Assembly (NCBI RefSeq): GCF_036099295.1
Contig: NZ_CP107976.1
Span: forward strand, 3,534,001-3,598,000
From: Streptomyces sp. NBC_00358
GTDB taxonomy: Bacteria; Actinomycetota; Actinomycetes; Streptomycetales; Streptomycetaceae
DNA: 64,000 bases
Direction: 5' to 3'
The notes under the pieces were generated by a model that saw nothing but the letters and a program-made list of their open reading frames with translations, ran no database searches and had not been told where the DNA came from. Each line of letters starts with the position of its first letter. Positions within the stretch are counted from its first letter, which is position 1. Made by a program: the position numbers and the translations under genes. Of this stretch, positions 47,824-57,386 are shown piece after piece.

Positions 47824-49953
47824 ATGACGACCGAGCCTCTCTCCTTCCCGCGTCGGTACGCCCGCACCCAGCGGTTCACCTCCGGCGCGCCGCGCGCGTT
47901 CACCGTGTCCCCCGACGGCTCCCGTGTGGTGTTCCTGCGGTCCGCCTCCGGTACGGAGCGGGCGCATCAACTGTGGGTCCTCGATGTGGCGGAGGGCCGG
48001 GAACGGGTGGCGGCCGACCCCGCGGCGCTGCTCGGCGGCGCCACCGAGCACCTCTCCCAGGAGGAGCGGGCGCGCCGCGAACGCAGCCGCGAGGGCGGCG
48101 CGGGAATCGTGGGCTATGCCACGGACGCAGCCGCCGAGTTGGCCTGTTTCACCTTGTCAGGACGGCTGTTCACGGCGGAGCTGCGGGCCGGCACGGCACG
48201 TGAACTCCCGGTCCCCGGACCGGTGATCGACCCGCGCCCCTCTCCCGACGGCACGCTCGTGGCGTACGTCCACGGGGGCGCGCTGCGGGTCGTCGGGGCC
48301 GAGGGCGAGGGCGACCGGGTGGTCGCGGAGCCGGAGCCCGTCGCGGCGCCCGGATCGGTTTCCTATGGAACGGCCGAGTTCATCGCGGCCGAGGAGATGG
48401 GGCGTTCACGCGGCTTCTGGTGGTCACCCGAAGGAGACCGGCTGCTCGTCGCCCGGGTCGACGACACGCCCGTACAGCGCTGGTGGATCTCCGATCCGGT
48501 GCACCCGGAAGCGGAGCCGCAGCGGGTCGCCTACCCGGCGGCCGGAAGCGCCAACGCGGAGGTCCGGCTCTTCGTGTTCGGGCTCGACGGGGTCCGCACG
48601 GAGGTCTCCTGGGACCGGGCGCGGTACCCGTATCTGGCCCATGCGCACTGGTCAGCGGCGGGTGCGCCGCTGCTTCTGGTGCAGGCGCGGGACCAGCGCA
48701 GCCAGTTGTTCCTGGCCGTGGACCCGGATTCCGGGACGACTCGGATGGTGCACGCGGACGAAGATCCAACTTGGCTTGATCTTTTCCCCGGAGTGCCGTG
48801 CTGGAGCCCCGGCGGACAGCTCGTCAGGATCGCCGACGAGGGCGGCGCGCGAGTCCTGGCGTTCGGTGAACGCCCGCTGACCGGAGCCCAGTTGCATGTC
48901 CGGGCGGTGCTCGACGTCTCGGCCGACGACGTGCTGATCGCGGCTTCGGCGGGCGAGGGCGCGAACGACCCGGAAACCGGCGAAGTGCATGTGTACCGGG
49001 TGAACGAACTCGGCCTGGAGCGCGTCTCGCAGGAGCCGGGCGTGCACTCGGCGGTTCGCGCCGGGGGCGTGACCGTGCTGGTGTCGTCGGTGCTCGATCA
49101 GCCGGGCGCCCAGGTACAGGTGCTGCGCGCGGGAAAGCCGATCGCGACCATCCCCTCCTATGCCGAACACCCCGGTTTGTCCCCGCGCGTGACGCTCACA
49201 CAGGGGGGCGCACAGAAAATCCCATGCGCCGTGCTTATGCCTACCGACTACGACGGCGACACTCCCCTACCGGTCCTGCTGGACCCCTACGGCGGTCCGC
49301 ACGGGCCCCGCGTGCTGGCCGCGCACAACGCCCACCTCACCTCGCAGTGGTTCGCCGACCAGGGCTTCGCGGTGGTCGTCGCCGACGGCCGCGGCACCCC
49401 GGGGCGCTCCCCCGCCTGGGAGAAGGCGATCCGCGACGACCTCACGCTCTCCCTGGACGACCAGGTGGAGGCGCTGCACGGTCTCGCCGAGCGGTTCCCG
49501 CTCGACCTGTCCCGGGTGGCGATCCGCGGCTGGTCGTACGGCGGCTGGCTCGCGGGGCTCGCCGTGCTGCGCCGCCCCGACGTCTTCCACGCGGGCATCG
49601 CGGGCGCCCCGGTCGCGGACTGGCGGCTGTACGACACCCACTACACGGAGCGGTACCTCGGCGATCCGGCGGCGAGCCCGGCGACGTACGCGAAGAACTC
49701 GCTGGTCACCGACGAGGGGCTCTCCGCGCCCGCCGAACCGCACCGGCCGCTGATGATCGTGCACGGCCTCGCGGACGACAACGTGGTGGTGGCGCACTCC
49801 CTGCGGCTGTCCTCGGCGCTGCTGGCCGCCGGCCGCCCGCACGAGGTGCTGCCGCTCTCGGGGGTCACCCACATGACCCCGCAGGAGACGGTCGCCGAGA
49901 ACCTGCTCCTGCTCCAGGTGGACTTCCTGCGGCGCGCTCTCGGTCTGGGCTGA
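47824..49953 (+). CDS. S9 family (DPP IV-like) prolyl oligopeptidase
   Basis: A 709-aa serine peptidase. The N-terminal beta-propeller (about 30-450) includes the DPP IV-type glutamate motif IAAEEMGRSRGFWW that binds the substrate amino terminus. The C-terminal alpha/beta hydrolase has Ser in GWSYGGW (about 570), Asp in GLADDNV and His in SGVTHMTP. There is no signal peptide, so it probably trims Xaa-Pro dipeptides from imported peptides in the cytoplasm. It is followed by two peptide ABC importers, which makes a peptide-utilisation link plausible. Confidence 0.92.
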   Translation: MTTEPLSFPRRYARTQRFTSGAPRAFTVSPDGSRVVFLRSASGTERAHQLWVLDVAEGRERVAADPAALLGGATEHLSQEERARRERSREGGAGIVGYATDAAAELACFTLSGRLFTAELRAGTARELPVPGPVIDPRPSPDGTLVAYVHGGALRVVGAEGEGDRVVAEPEPVAAPGSVSYGTAEFIAAEEMGRSRGFWWSPEGDRLLVARVDDTPVQRWWISDPVHPEAEPQRVAYPAAGSANAEVRLFVFGLDGVRTEVSWDRARYPYLAHAHWSAAGAPLLLVQARDQRSQLFLAVDPDSGTTRMVHADEDPTWLDLFPGVPCWSPGGQLVRIADEGGARVLAFGERPLTGAQLHVRAVLDVSADDVLIAASAGEGANDPETGEVHVYRVNELGLERVSQEPGVHSAVRAGGVTVLVSSVLDQPGAQVQVLRAGKPIATIPSYAEHPGLSPRVTLTQGGAQKIPCAVLMPTDYDGDTPLPVLLDPYGGPHGPRVLAAHNAHLTSQWFADQGFAVVVADGRGTPGRSPAWEKAIRDDLTLSLDDQVEALHGLAERFPLDLSRVAIRGWSYGGWLAGLAVLRRPDVFHAGIAGAPVADWRLYDTHYTERYLGDPAASPATYAKNSLVTDEGLSAPAEPHRPLMIVHGLADDNVVVAHSLRLSSALLAAGRPHEVLPLSGVTHMTPQETVAENLLLLQVDFLRRALGLG

Positions 49954-49959
49954 CACGGC

Positions 49960-49996
49960 AACGAGCCGGGGTGACATGGCGCACCCCGGCTCGTTT
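49960..49996 (+). terminator. hairpin terminator after the S9 peptidase
   Basis: AACGAGCCGGGGTG pairs perfectly with CACCCCGGCTCGTT across an 8-nt loop, 7 nt after the stop, followed by TTACGG. Confidence 0.85.
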
Positions 49997-50102
49997 ACGG
50001 CACCCGCACGGCCGTACGGTGTTCACCTTGGCGCGTCCGTATATCGGTACCGCTTCCGCCAAGTTGCTTGCGTGTTAACGAAGTTCGCTCACATTTGTGA
50101 TG

Positions 50103-51164
50103 TTATGCAACCCCGTCGGTCGGCTCCTCCGGGGGAACGACCTGCTTCTCCTCCGCGAAGTGACAGGCCGAGTCGTGGGCGGCCGGACCGGCGGCGAGCC
50201 GGAACTCGGCCGGCACCGCGAGCAGCGGCACCTCCAGCGTGCAGCGCTCCTGCGCCTTCCAGCAGCGGGTGCGGAACCGGCAGCCGGACGGGACGTTCGC
50301 GGGCGAGGGCACGTCCCCGTGGAGGATGATCCGCTCCCGGTGCTCCCGGGCCTCCGGGTCCGGCACGGGAACGGCGGAGAGCAGCGCCTGGGTGTACGGG
50401 TGCGTCGGATGGTCGTAGATCTCGATGTCCCTGCCGGTCTCCACGATCCGCCCGAGGTACATCACCCCGATCCGGTCCGAGATGTGCCGCACGATCGACA
50501 GGTCGTGCGCGATGAAGACATAGCTGAGGTCGAACTCGGACTGGAGCTTGTCCAGCAGGTTGATCACCTGCGCCTGCACGGAGACGTCCAGCGCGGAGAC
50601 CGGTTCGTCGGCGACGATGATCTCGGGCCGCAGCGCCAGGCCCCGCGCGATGCCGATGCGCTGACGCTGGCCGCCGGAGAACTGGTGCGGATAGCGGTTG
50701 ATGTACTCCGGGTTGAGGCCGACCACGTCCAGCAGGTCCTGGACCCTGCGCCGCCGGTCGCCCTTCGGCGCGACCTCGGGGTGGATGTCGTAGGGCTCCC
50801 CGATGATGTCGCCGACGGTCATCCGCGGGTTGAGGGAGGTGTACGGGTCCTGGAACACCATCTGGATGTTGCGGCGTACGGCCTTCAGCGCCTTGCCGGT
50901 CAGCCGGGTGATGTCCTCGCCCTTGTACTTGATCGAGCCCTCGGTCGGCTTCTCCAGGTTGACCAGCATCCTGGCGACCGTCGACTTGCCGCAGCCGGAC
51001 TCGCCGACGATGCCGAGGGTCTCGCCGCGGCCGAGGTGGAAGTCGACGCCGTCCACGGCCTTGACCGCCCCGACCTTCTTCTTGAACAGGATGCCCTGGG
51101 TGAGCGGGTAGTGCTTGACCAGTCCGCTGACCTCCAGCAGCGGCTCAGTTGCTGCTTGTGTCAT
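50103..51164 (-). CDS. oligopeptide ABC importer ATPase (DppF/OppF-type)
   Basis: A 353-aa ATPase with Walker [10 protein letters not shown], the signature [16 protein letters not shown], Walker [13 protein letters not shown] and the C-terminal oligo_HPY domain with Cys ([15 protein letters not shown]). It is the last gene of a five-gene minus-strand importer (SBP, two permeases, two ATPases) and starts 20 bp inside the preceding ATPase gene. It couples ATP hydrolysis to di/oligopeptide uptake. Confidence 0.93.
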   Translation of the reverse strand: MTQAATEPLLEVSGLVKHYPLTQGILFKKKVGAVKAVDGVDFHLGRGETLGIVGESGCGKSTVARMLVNLEKPTEGSIKYKGEDITRLTGKALKAVRRNIQMVFQDPYTSLNPRMTVGDIIGEPYDIHPEVAPKGDRRRRVQDLLDVVGLNPEYINRYPHQFSGGQRQRIGIARGLALRPEIIVADEPVSALDVSVQAQVINLLDKLQSEFDLSYVFIAHDLSIVRHISDRIGVMYLGRIVETGRDIEIYDHPTHPYTQALLSAVPVPDPEAREHRERIILHGDVPSPANVPSGCRFRTRCWKAQERCTLEVPLLAVPAEFRLAAGPAAHDSACHFAEEKQVVPPEEPTDGVA

Positions 51165-52140
51165 CGAGGCACTCCCTCCAGAAGAAGCAGGCGCTCCTGC
51201 GGTCCGCGTCGACCTCCGCGAGCGGCGGCACCTCGCTGCGGCAGATGTCCTGGGCCATCGGGCAGCGCGGGTTGAAGGCGCAGCCCGGCGGGATGTGCAT
51301 CAGGTTGGGCGGCAGTCCCTTGATCGCGTACAGCTCCTGGCCCTTCTGGTCGAGCCGGGGGATCGATTTCAGCAGCCCCTTCGTGTAGGGATGGGCGGGG
51401 GCCTTGTAGATGTCGTGGACCGGGGCCGTCTCCACGATCCGGCCCGCGTACATCACCGCGATCCGGTCGGCGACGTCCGCGACGACGCCGAGGTCGTGGG
51501 TGATGAGGATGAGTCCCATGTTGAGCTCGCGCTGCAACTCGGCGAGCAGGTCCATGACCTGGGCCTGCACGGTGACGTCGAGCGCGGTGGTCGGTTCGTC
51601 GGCGATGATCAGGGCGGGCTCCAGGGCCAGCGCCATGGCGATCATGATGCGCTGGCGCATACCGCCGGAGAACTGGTGCGGATAGTCGCGCACCCGCTCG
51701 GCGGCGGCCGGGATGCGCACGTGCTCCATCAGCTCGATCGCCTTGGCGCGGGCGTCCTTGCGTGACATCCCCCGGTGCACGGTGAACATCTCGCCGAGCT
51801 GGTCGCCGACGGTGATCACGGGGTTCAGGGAGGACAGCGCGTCCTGGAAGATCATCGCCATCTCGGCGCCCCGCACCTTGCGCCGCTCCTCCTCCTTGAA
51901 CTTCAGCAGGTCCTTGCCCTGGAAGAGGATCTCGCCACCGGTGATCTTCCCGGGCGGCATGTCGAGAATGCCCATGACCGCCTGGGCGGTCACCGACTTG
52001 CCGGAGCCGGACTCGCCGAGCACGGCGAGCGTCTCGCCCTCGTCGACGCTGTAGGTGACCCCGTTGACGGCCTTGGCGACCCCGTCCCGGGTCCTGAACT
52101 CCACCTGCAGATCGCGCACTTCGAGCAGCACGGCGGTCAC
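51145..52140 (-). CDS. oligopeptide ABC importer ATPase (DppD/OppD-type)
   Basis: A 331-aa ATPase with Walker [10 protein letters not shown], the signature [14 protein letters not shown], Walker [12 protein letters not shown] and the C-terminal Cys-containing domain ([15 protein letters not shown]) that in DppD holds a [4Fe-4S] cluster. The GTG start at 52140 overlaps the permease stop by 4 bp (GTGA). It forms the ATPase heterodimer with the neighbouring OppF-type subunit. Confidence 0.93.
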   Translation of the reverse strand: MTAVLLEVRDLQVEFRTRDGVAKAVNGVTYSVDEGETLAVLGESGSGKSVTAQAVMGILDMPPGKITGGEILFQGKDLLKFKEEERRKVRGAEMAMIFQDALSSLNPVITVGDQLGEMFTVHRGMSRKDARAKAIELMEHVRIPAAAERVRDYPHQFSGGMRQRIMIAMALALEPALIIADEPTTALDVTVQAQVMDLLAELQRELNMGLILITHDLGVVADVADRIAVMYAGRIVETAPVHDIYKAPAHPYTKGLLKSIPRLDQKGQELYAIKGLPPNLMHIPPGCAFNPRCPMAQDICRSEVPPLAEVDADRRSACFFWRECLDDTSSN

Positions 52141-53156
52141 CTCAGCTTCGGGTCGAGGGCGTCGCGCACCGCGTCGCCGAGCATGATGAACGCGAGCACG
52201 GTGATCGCGAGCGCGCCGGCCGGCCACAGCAGCATGTGCGGGGCCTGGCGGATGTACGCGGAGGCCGAGGAGATGTCGATGCCCCAGCTCACCGTCGGGG
52301 GCTTGAGACCGACCCCCAGGTACGACAGCGTCGCCTCCAGCGAGATGTACGTGCCGAGCGCGATGGTCGCGACGACGATCACCGGCGCGACCGCGTTCGG
52401 GGTGATGTGCCGCAGCATCAGCCGGGAGTTGGAGGCGCCGAGCGCGCGGGCCGCCTGGACGTAGTCGTTCTCCTTGGTGGTGATGACGGAGCCGCGCGCG
52501 ATACGGGAGATCTGCGGCCAGCCGAGCAGCACCATGAACCCGACGACCGGCCAGATCGTGTTGCTGGTCACCACGGAGAGGAGGACCAGACCGCCGAGCA
52601 CCACGGGGATCGCGAAGAAGATGTCGGTGGTCCGGGACAGGATCGAGTCGCCCACCCCGCCGTAGAACCCGGCGAGCCCGCCGAGGAACGAGCCGAGGAG
52701 CGCGACCCCGAGCGTGGCGAGCACACCGACGCTGATCGAGACGCGGGTCCCGTACACGGTCCGCGTGTAGACGTCGCAGCCCTGGCCGTCGTAGCCGAAG
52801 GGGTGTCCGGACTGCGAGCCCTGCTGCGCCTTGGAGAGGTCGCACTGGAGCGGGCTCTGGGAGGTGATCAGGGAGGGCCAGATCGAGATCACGACCAGGA
52901 AGAGGATGACCAGTCCGGAGATGATGAAGACGGGGTTGCGGCGCAGGTCCCGCCAGGCGTCGGACCACAGGGAGCGCGGCTTCTCCTTCGGCCCGGTTCC
53001 CTCCGGTCCTCCCGGCGTCTTCTCCAGGGTCTCCGCTTCGCTCGATCCGAGGTCCATGGTGCCGCCGAAGCCGGTCGGGGCCATGGCGAGGTCCTCCGGC
53101 GGGGGACCCTGCGGCCCGTGGTGCGGTTCTTCCTCGTACGGCGGCTGCTCAGGCAT
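52137..53156 (-). CDS. oligopeptide ABC importer permease (DppC/OppC-type)
   Basis: A 339-aa permease. It has an unusually long, acidic, Pro/Gly-rich cytoplasmic N-terminus (about 65 residues, PYEEEPHHGPQGPPPED), then six membrane helices and the EAA loop DYVQAARALGASNSRLMLRH that contacts the ATPase. Its start overlaps the DppB-type gene by 8 bp. The N-terminal extension is absent from the BldK permease and could be a regulatory or protein-binding segment. Confidence 0.92.
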   Translation of the reverse strand: MPEQPPYEEEPHHGPQGPPPEDLAMAPTGFGGTMDLGSSEAETLEKTPGGPEGTGPKEKPRSLWSDAWRDLRRNPVFIISGLVILFLVVISIWPSLITSQSPLQCDLSKAQQGSQSGHPFGYDGQGCDVYTRTVYGTRVSISVGVLATLGVALLGSFLGGLAGFYGGVGDSILSRTTDIFFAIPVVLGGLVLLSVVTSNTIWPVVGFMVLLGWPQISRIARGSVITTKENDYVQAARALGASNSRLMLRHITPNAVAPVIVVATIALGTYISLEATLSYLGVGLKPPTVSWGIDISSASAYIRQAPHMLLWPAGALAITVLAFIMLGDAVRDALDPKLR

Positions 53157-54072
53157 AGCGGATCCTCGGGTCGAGTACGGCGTACAGAAGGTCGACGAGC
53201 AGGTTGGCGACCAGGAAGACGAGGACGAGGATGGTCACGAAGCCGACGACGGTCTGGGTGTTCTGGTGCACGATCCCCTGGTAGAGCTGGTAGCCGACGC
53301 CGTGGATGTTGAAGATCCGCTCGGTGACGATCGCGCCGCCCATCAGCGCGCCGATGTCGGTGCCGATGAAGGTGACGACGGGGATCAGCGAGTTGCGCAG
53401 CAGGTGCCGGGTGGTCACCCGGCGCCGTGACAGGCCCTTGGCGACGGCCGTACGGACGTAGTCGGACCGTTTGTTCTCCGCGATGGAGGTACGGGTCAGC
53501 CGGGTCACGTACGCGAGGGACACCGAGGCCAGCACCAGGCCGGGAACGATCAGCTCGCCGAAGGTGGCGTCCGCGGAGACGGACGGTTTGATCCAGCCCC
53601 ACTTGATGCCGAGCAGTAGTTGGGCCAGCAGACCGGTGACGAAGGTCGGCACGGAGATGACCACGAGGGTGAGCAGCAGGACGCCGGTGTCGACGGGCCG
53701 GCCGCGGCGCAGACCGGTGATGACGCCGAGCGTGATGCCGATGACGATCTCGAAGAAGATCGCGACGATCGTCAGCCGGATGGTGACCGGGAAGGCGGAG
53801 GCCATCAGCTCGGTGACCGGCTGTCCGGTGAACGCGGTGCCGAAGTCTCCGGTGAAGATGTGGCCGATGTAGGTCAGGTACTGCTGCCACAGGGGTTTGT
53901 CCAGGCCGAACTCCGTGCGCAGCTGGGCGGCCGTCGCGGGGTCGCACTGCCGTTCACCGCACAGGCCCGCGATGGGGTCGCCCATCACGTTCACCATCAG
54001 GAAGATGAGAATGGTGGCGCCGAAGAAGACCGGGATCATCTGCAGCAGACGCCGGATGACGTACCGTCCCAT
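53149..54072 (-). CDS. oligopeptide ABC importer permease (DppB/OppB-type)
   Basis: A 307-aa permease with six membrane helices, the N-terminal motif MGRYVIRRLLQMIPVFFGA typical of DppB, and the EAA loop DYVRTAVAKGLSRRRVTTRH. It has the family's extracellular loop (ECDP-like GERQCDPATAAQLRTEFGLD). ATG 54072 has CCGGAG 6 nt upstream. A stem-loop separates it from the substrate-binding gene. Confidence 0.93.
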   Translation of the reverse strand: MGRYVIRRLLQMIPVFFGATILIFLMVNVMGDPIAGLCGERQCDPATAAQLRTEFGLDKPLWQQYLTYIGHIFTGDFGTAFTGQPVTELMASAFPVTIRLTIVAIFFEIVIGITLGVITGLRRGRPVDTGVLLLTLVVISVPTFVTGLLAQLLLGIKWGWIKPSVSADATFGELIVPGLVLASVSLAYVTRLTRTSIAENKRSDYVRTAVAKGLSRRRVTTRHLLRNSLIPVVTFIGTDIGALMGGAIVTERIFNIHGVGYQLYQGIVHQNTQTVVGFVTILVLVFLVANLLVDLLYAVLDPRIRYA

Positions 54073-54090
54073 GAGTGCTCCGGAGATAGA

Positions 54091-54119
54091 GGGGCGGGCC
54101 GTTTCGACGGGCCCGCCCC
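54091..54119 (-). terminator. intra-operon stem-loop after the SBP gene
   Basis: GGGGCGGGCC pairs with GGCCCGCCCC across a 9-nt loop in the 54-bp gap between the SBP stop and the permease start. It may lower permease expression or protect the SBP mRNA. Confidence 0.55.
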
Positions 54120-54126
54120 GGGCGGC

Positions 54127-55752
54127 TCAGTTGACGGTGATCTCGTTGTAGACCGGGACGCTGAACTGGTTCAGTGCCACGTTCGAGACCTTGTCCGAGT
54201 AGCCGGCGCTGCCGTTCTGGTACCAGAGCGGGATGGCGGCCATGTTGTCCCGGACGACCCCTTCGGACTGCTGGAAGAGCTTGATGGCCTTGCTGGTGTC
54301 GGTCTCGGCGTTCGCCTGGTTGACGAGGCTGTCGAACTGCTTGTTCGACCACTGGCCGTCGTTGGAGGACGCGTTCGTGTAGTACAGCGGCTGGAGGAAG
54401 TTCTGGATCAGCGGGTAGTCCATCTGCCAGCCGGCCCGGAACGGACCGGGCATCTTGTGCTGCCCGATCTGGTTGCGGAAGTCGGCGAACGTGCCGATCG
54501 GGTTGCCGACGCAGGCCTTCTCGTTGCCGAGCGCGTTGTTGATGGAGTTGCAGACGGCGTCGACCCACTCCTTGTGGGACCCGGTGTCCGCGTTGTACGA
54601 GATCTTGACCTGGCCGCCGGGCAGACCGCCGCCCTCCTGGACCATCTTCTTGGCCTCGGTCGGGTTGTAGTCGCAGTACTTGCCGCACAGGCCTTCCTGG
54701 AAGCCGCCCTTCTCGCCGAGCACCGGTGAGGTCCAGTCGCTGGCGGGCGTCCGCGTCTTCTGGAAGATCGTGTCGGTGATCTGCTGGCGGTTGATCGCCA
54801 TGGACAGTCCCTGACGGACCTTCGTCGCGCCGCTGGTGTTCCACTTCGGGTCGTAGAACGGGAAGGCGAGCGTCTGGATGATGCCGGCCGGGGTGTTGAT
54901 GTACCGGCCGTTCAGGTCGGTCTTGGCGTTCTTGAGCTGGGCCGCGGGCACGTCGTCGACGAGGTCGAGGTTGCCGGCCAGGAGGTCGTTGTAGGCGGTG
55001 TTGTTGTCCGTGTAGACCTTGAGGGTCACACCGGCGTTCTGCGCCTTGTCGTCACCGGGGTAGCCGTCCCACTTCACCAGGGACATCTGGGAGCCCTTGG
55101 AGTAGGAGTCGATGGTGTACGGGCCGTTGCCGATGGGCTTCTTCACCCAGGCCGCGTGGTCGCTGAAGAACGACTTGGGCAGCGGCGAGAAGGCCGCGTA
55201 GCCGAGGGTGTCCGGGAAGGTCGAGAACTTCTGGGTGAGCTTGACGGTGAACGTGTCCGTGCCGGTCACCTTGAGCCCGGAGAGGGTGTCCGCGGTCTGG
55301 CTGCCCGTTTCGGGGTGCACCTTGTCGTAGCCGTCGATGTACCCGAAGAAGTACGCGTTCTTCTGGTTGTTCTTCAGGCTGGCGCCGTAGTTCCAGGCGT
55401 CGACGAAGGACTGCGCGGTGACGGCCTCGCCGTTGCTGAACTTCCAGCCGCTCTTGACCGTGATCGTGAAGTTCTGCGAGTCGGTGGTGTCGATCTTCTG
55501 GGCGAGCATGTCCTCGGCGGCGCCGGTCTTGGCGTTGTACCGCTTCAGCCCGCGGAAGATCATGTCGAGGACCTTGCCGCCCTGCACCTCGTTGGTGTTG
55601 GACGGTTCGAGCGGGTTCTGCGGGTCACCCCAGGAGGCACTGACGGTGCCGGAGCCGCTGCTGCTGCCACCCCCTCCGCCCCCGCAGGCGGACGCCGCGA
55701 GGGCTACCGCCACCGCGCATGCGGCCCATTTGGCGTGTGTGGCTCCACGCAT
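54127..55752 (-). CDS. oligopeptide-binding lipoprotein (SBP family 5)
   Basis: A 541-aa extracytoplasmic solute-binding lipoprotein. It has a signal peptide MRGATHAKWAACAVAVALAA, the lipobox ASAC (Cys near residue 28) followed by a Gly/Ser linker, then the SBP_bac_5 fold (NPLEPSNTNEVQGGKVLDM; YNPTEAKKMVQEGG). A cluster of two Cys pairs (CGKYC) is present. It captures peptides outside and delivers them to the permease. ATG 55752 has GAGGAGG 7 nt upstream. It heads the minus-strand importer operon, equivalent in position to SCO5117-5121. Confidence 0.93.
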   Translation of the reverse strand: MRGATHAKWAACAVAVALAASACGGGGGGSSSGSGTVSASWGDPQNPLEPSNTNEVQGGKVLDMIFRGLKRYNAKTGAAEDMLAQKIDTTDSQNFTITVKSGWKFSNGEAVTAQSFVDAWNYGASLKNNQKNAYFFGYIDGYDKVHPETGSQTADTLSGLKVTGTDTFTVKLTQKFSTFPDTLGYAAFSPLPKSFFSDHAAWVKKPIGNGPYTIDSYSKGSQMSLVKWDGYPGDDKAQNAGVTLKVYTDNNTAYNDLLAGNLDLVDDVPAAQLKNAKTDLNGRYINTPAGIIQTLAFPFYDPKWNTSGATKVRQGLSMAINRQQITDTIFQKTRTPASDWTSPVLGEKGGFQEGLCGKYCDYNPTEAKKMVQEGGGLPGGQVKISYNADTGSHKEWVDAVCNSINNALGNEKACVGNPIGTFADFRNQIGQHKMPGPFRAGWQMDYPLIQNFLQPLYYTNASSNDGQWSNKQFDSLVNQANAETDTSKAIKLFQQSEGVVRDNMAAIPLWYQNGSAGYSDKVSNVALNQFSVPVYNEITVN

Positions 55753-56279
55753 GGAGTGCCTCCTCAAGAGTGCGCTGTGCCGCCGGCGCCGGGGTCGGGG
55801 TCGGACGTCCGGCTCCGGTGCGTTGTGCCTTTAGGGCCCAATATCCGTCCATACATGGCGCATCGCACATTTACCCCACCCTTTCGGGTGTCGGTCCATC
55901 CGGAAGGGGGTACTCCAAACGCGCCGTCAGAGGATCTTGACCTTCGGCGAAGAGGATCTTGACCTTCGGCGCAACAGGTCTCCGCACTTCGATACGGAAC
56001 CGTTGATTCCAGCGCACCAGATGTACGCATTCCGAGACTCCGGCGTCCGGATAACGAACTCATTGACCGTTTCGCGTAATTGGTCCGAATCCGGACACAG
56101 AACGGCCACGATGCGCTACACGCGTAGTTACGCCGAGGTCAAATCCAGGCAAAGACAGTAAAGAGAAACCCAAGGCGACCGAGATTTTATTGACCTTGCA
56201 TGAATTGCGTTGAAAAAGTCCGGCGTAGCCCGTAGGGAGCGCCCTGCGGAGCCCTTGACCCCCACGGGCCTGGAGCACC
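55753..56279. promoter_or_regulatory. divergent region between the two peptide importers
   Basis: About 530 bp with no gene, less GC-rich than average (for example TTTTATTGACCTTGCATG near 56185). It must contain both operon promoters. Several TTGACC/TTGAAA-like -35 elements are present (55938, 55960, 56190, 56209) but matching -10 boxes are not clear. GGAG lies 5 nt before the ATG at 56280. Confidence 0.5.
55929..55971. repeat. 22-bp tandem repeat carrying TTGACC
   Basis: AGAGGATCTTGACCTTCGGC occurs twice, 22 bp apart (55929 and 55951), matching over 21 bases. Each copy contains TTGACC, a -35-like hexamer, so it may be a duplicated promoter or regulator site. Confidence 0.8.
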
Positions 56280-57308
56280 ATGACCCCCCCTACTCCTTCC
56301 GCGGCCGCCCCGCTTGAGGTGACCGACGAGAGTGCCGAGATCTCGGCGCACTCTCCCGCCGCCAAGGCCAACGAGAGCCGGTCCCCGGGACAACTCGCGT
56401 GGCTCCGGTTCAAACGGGACCGCACGGGCGTCATATCGGCGTACATAGTGATTGTCTTCTTCGTCGTGTCGATCGCCGCGCCGCTCATCGCGAAGCTGTA
56501 CGGCAAGGACCCGACCACGACCTACGGTCTCAACCAGCCCGGCCTGCTCGGCGACAACAGCTTCCCGATCAAGGCGAACGGCGGTATCAGCGGCGACTTC
56601 TGGTTCGGGCTGGAGCCCGGCCTCGGCCGTGACGTGTTCACGTTCCTGCTCTACGGCATCCGCAACTCGCTGCTGATCGCCACGGCGGTCACGCTGCTGG
56701 TCGTGATCATCGGTGTCGTGATGGGCATCACCGCCGGCTACATGGGGAACAAGACCGACTGGCTCATCGGCCGGGTCATCGACATCCTGCTGGCCTTCCC
56801 CTCGCAGCTCTTCTTCATCGCGTTCACCCCGGTCGTGCTCGCCCTGTTCGTGGCGGACGACGAGAACACGCCGGGCTGGCTCACCGTGGTGTCCCTCATC
56901 GGCATCCTCACCATCTTCGGCTGGGCCTCCATCGCCCGACTGCTGCGCGGCCAGGTGATGGCCCTGCGGGAGCGTGAGTTCGTAGAGGCCGCCAGGGTCA
57001 CGGGCGCCTCGCCGGCCCGCATCATCTTCAAGGAACTGCTGCCCAATCTCTGGACGCCGATCCTGATCCAGGCCACGCTCAACCTGCCGTTGATGGTCAC
57101 CACGGAGGCAGGTCTCGCCTTCCTGGGCGTGGGCGTGAAGGAATCCACGCCCGACTGGGGCGTCATGCTCGGTCGCGCCGCCGACGTCTACCAGGACGAC
57201 ATCACGTACCTGCTGTTCCCGGGTCTCACGATGGTGGTCTTCGTCCTGGCGTTCAACCTCCTCGGAGACTCGCTGCGCGACGCGCTCGACCCCAAGACCA
57301 AGCGCTAG
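56280..57308 (+). CDS. bldKA: BldK-type oligopeptide permease (DppC-like)
   Basis: A 342-aa permease with an Ala/Pro-rich cytoplasmic start, six membrane helices and the EAA loop EFVEAARVTGASPARIIFKE. Large extracytoplasmic loops are expected after helix 1 (KLYGKDPTTTYGLNQPG). It is the first gene of a permease, SBP, permease, ATPase, ATPase operon, the same order as bldKA-E of S. coelicolor, whose importer takes up an extracellular signal needed for aerial mycelium. The symbol rests on order and neighbours, not on a search. Confidence 0.85.
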   Translation: MTPPTPSAAAPLEVTDESAEISAHSPAAKANESRSPGQLAWLRFKRDRTGVISAYIVIVFFVVSIAAPLIAKLYGKDPTTTYGLNQPGLLGDNSFPIKANGGISGDFWFGLEPGLGRDVFTFLLYGIRNSLLIATAVTLLVVIIGVVMGITAGYMGNKTDWLIGRVIDILLAFPSQLFFIAFTPVVLALFVADDENTPGWLTVVSLIGILTIFGWASIARLLRGQVMALREREFVEAARVTGASPARIIFKELLPNLWTPILIQATLNLPLMVTTEAGLAFLGVGVKESTPDWGVMLGRAADVYQDDITYLLFPGLTMVVFVLAFNLLGDSLRDALDPKTKR

Positions 57309-57386
57309 ATCCGGTCCCTCAGGGGCCACGGCAACGACGCCGGGTGCCGGCTTCTCTCATCACACTCACTCTCAAGGCAGGATGCG

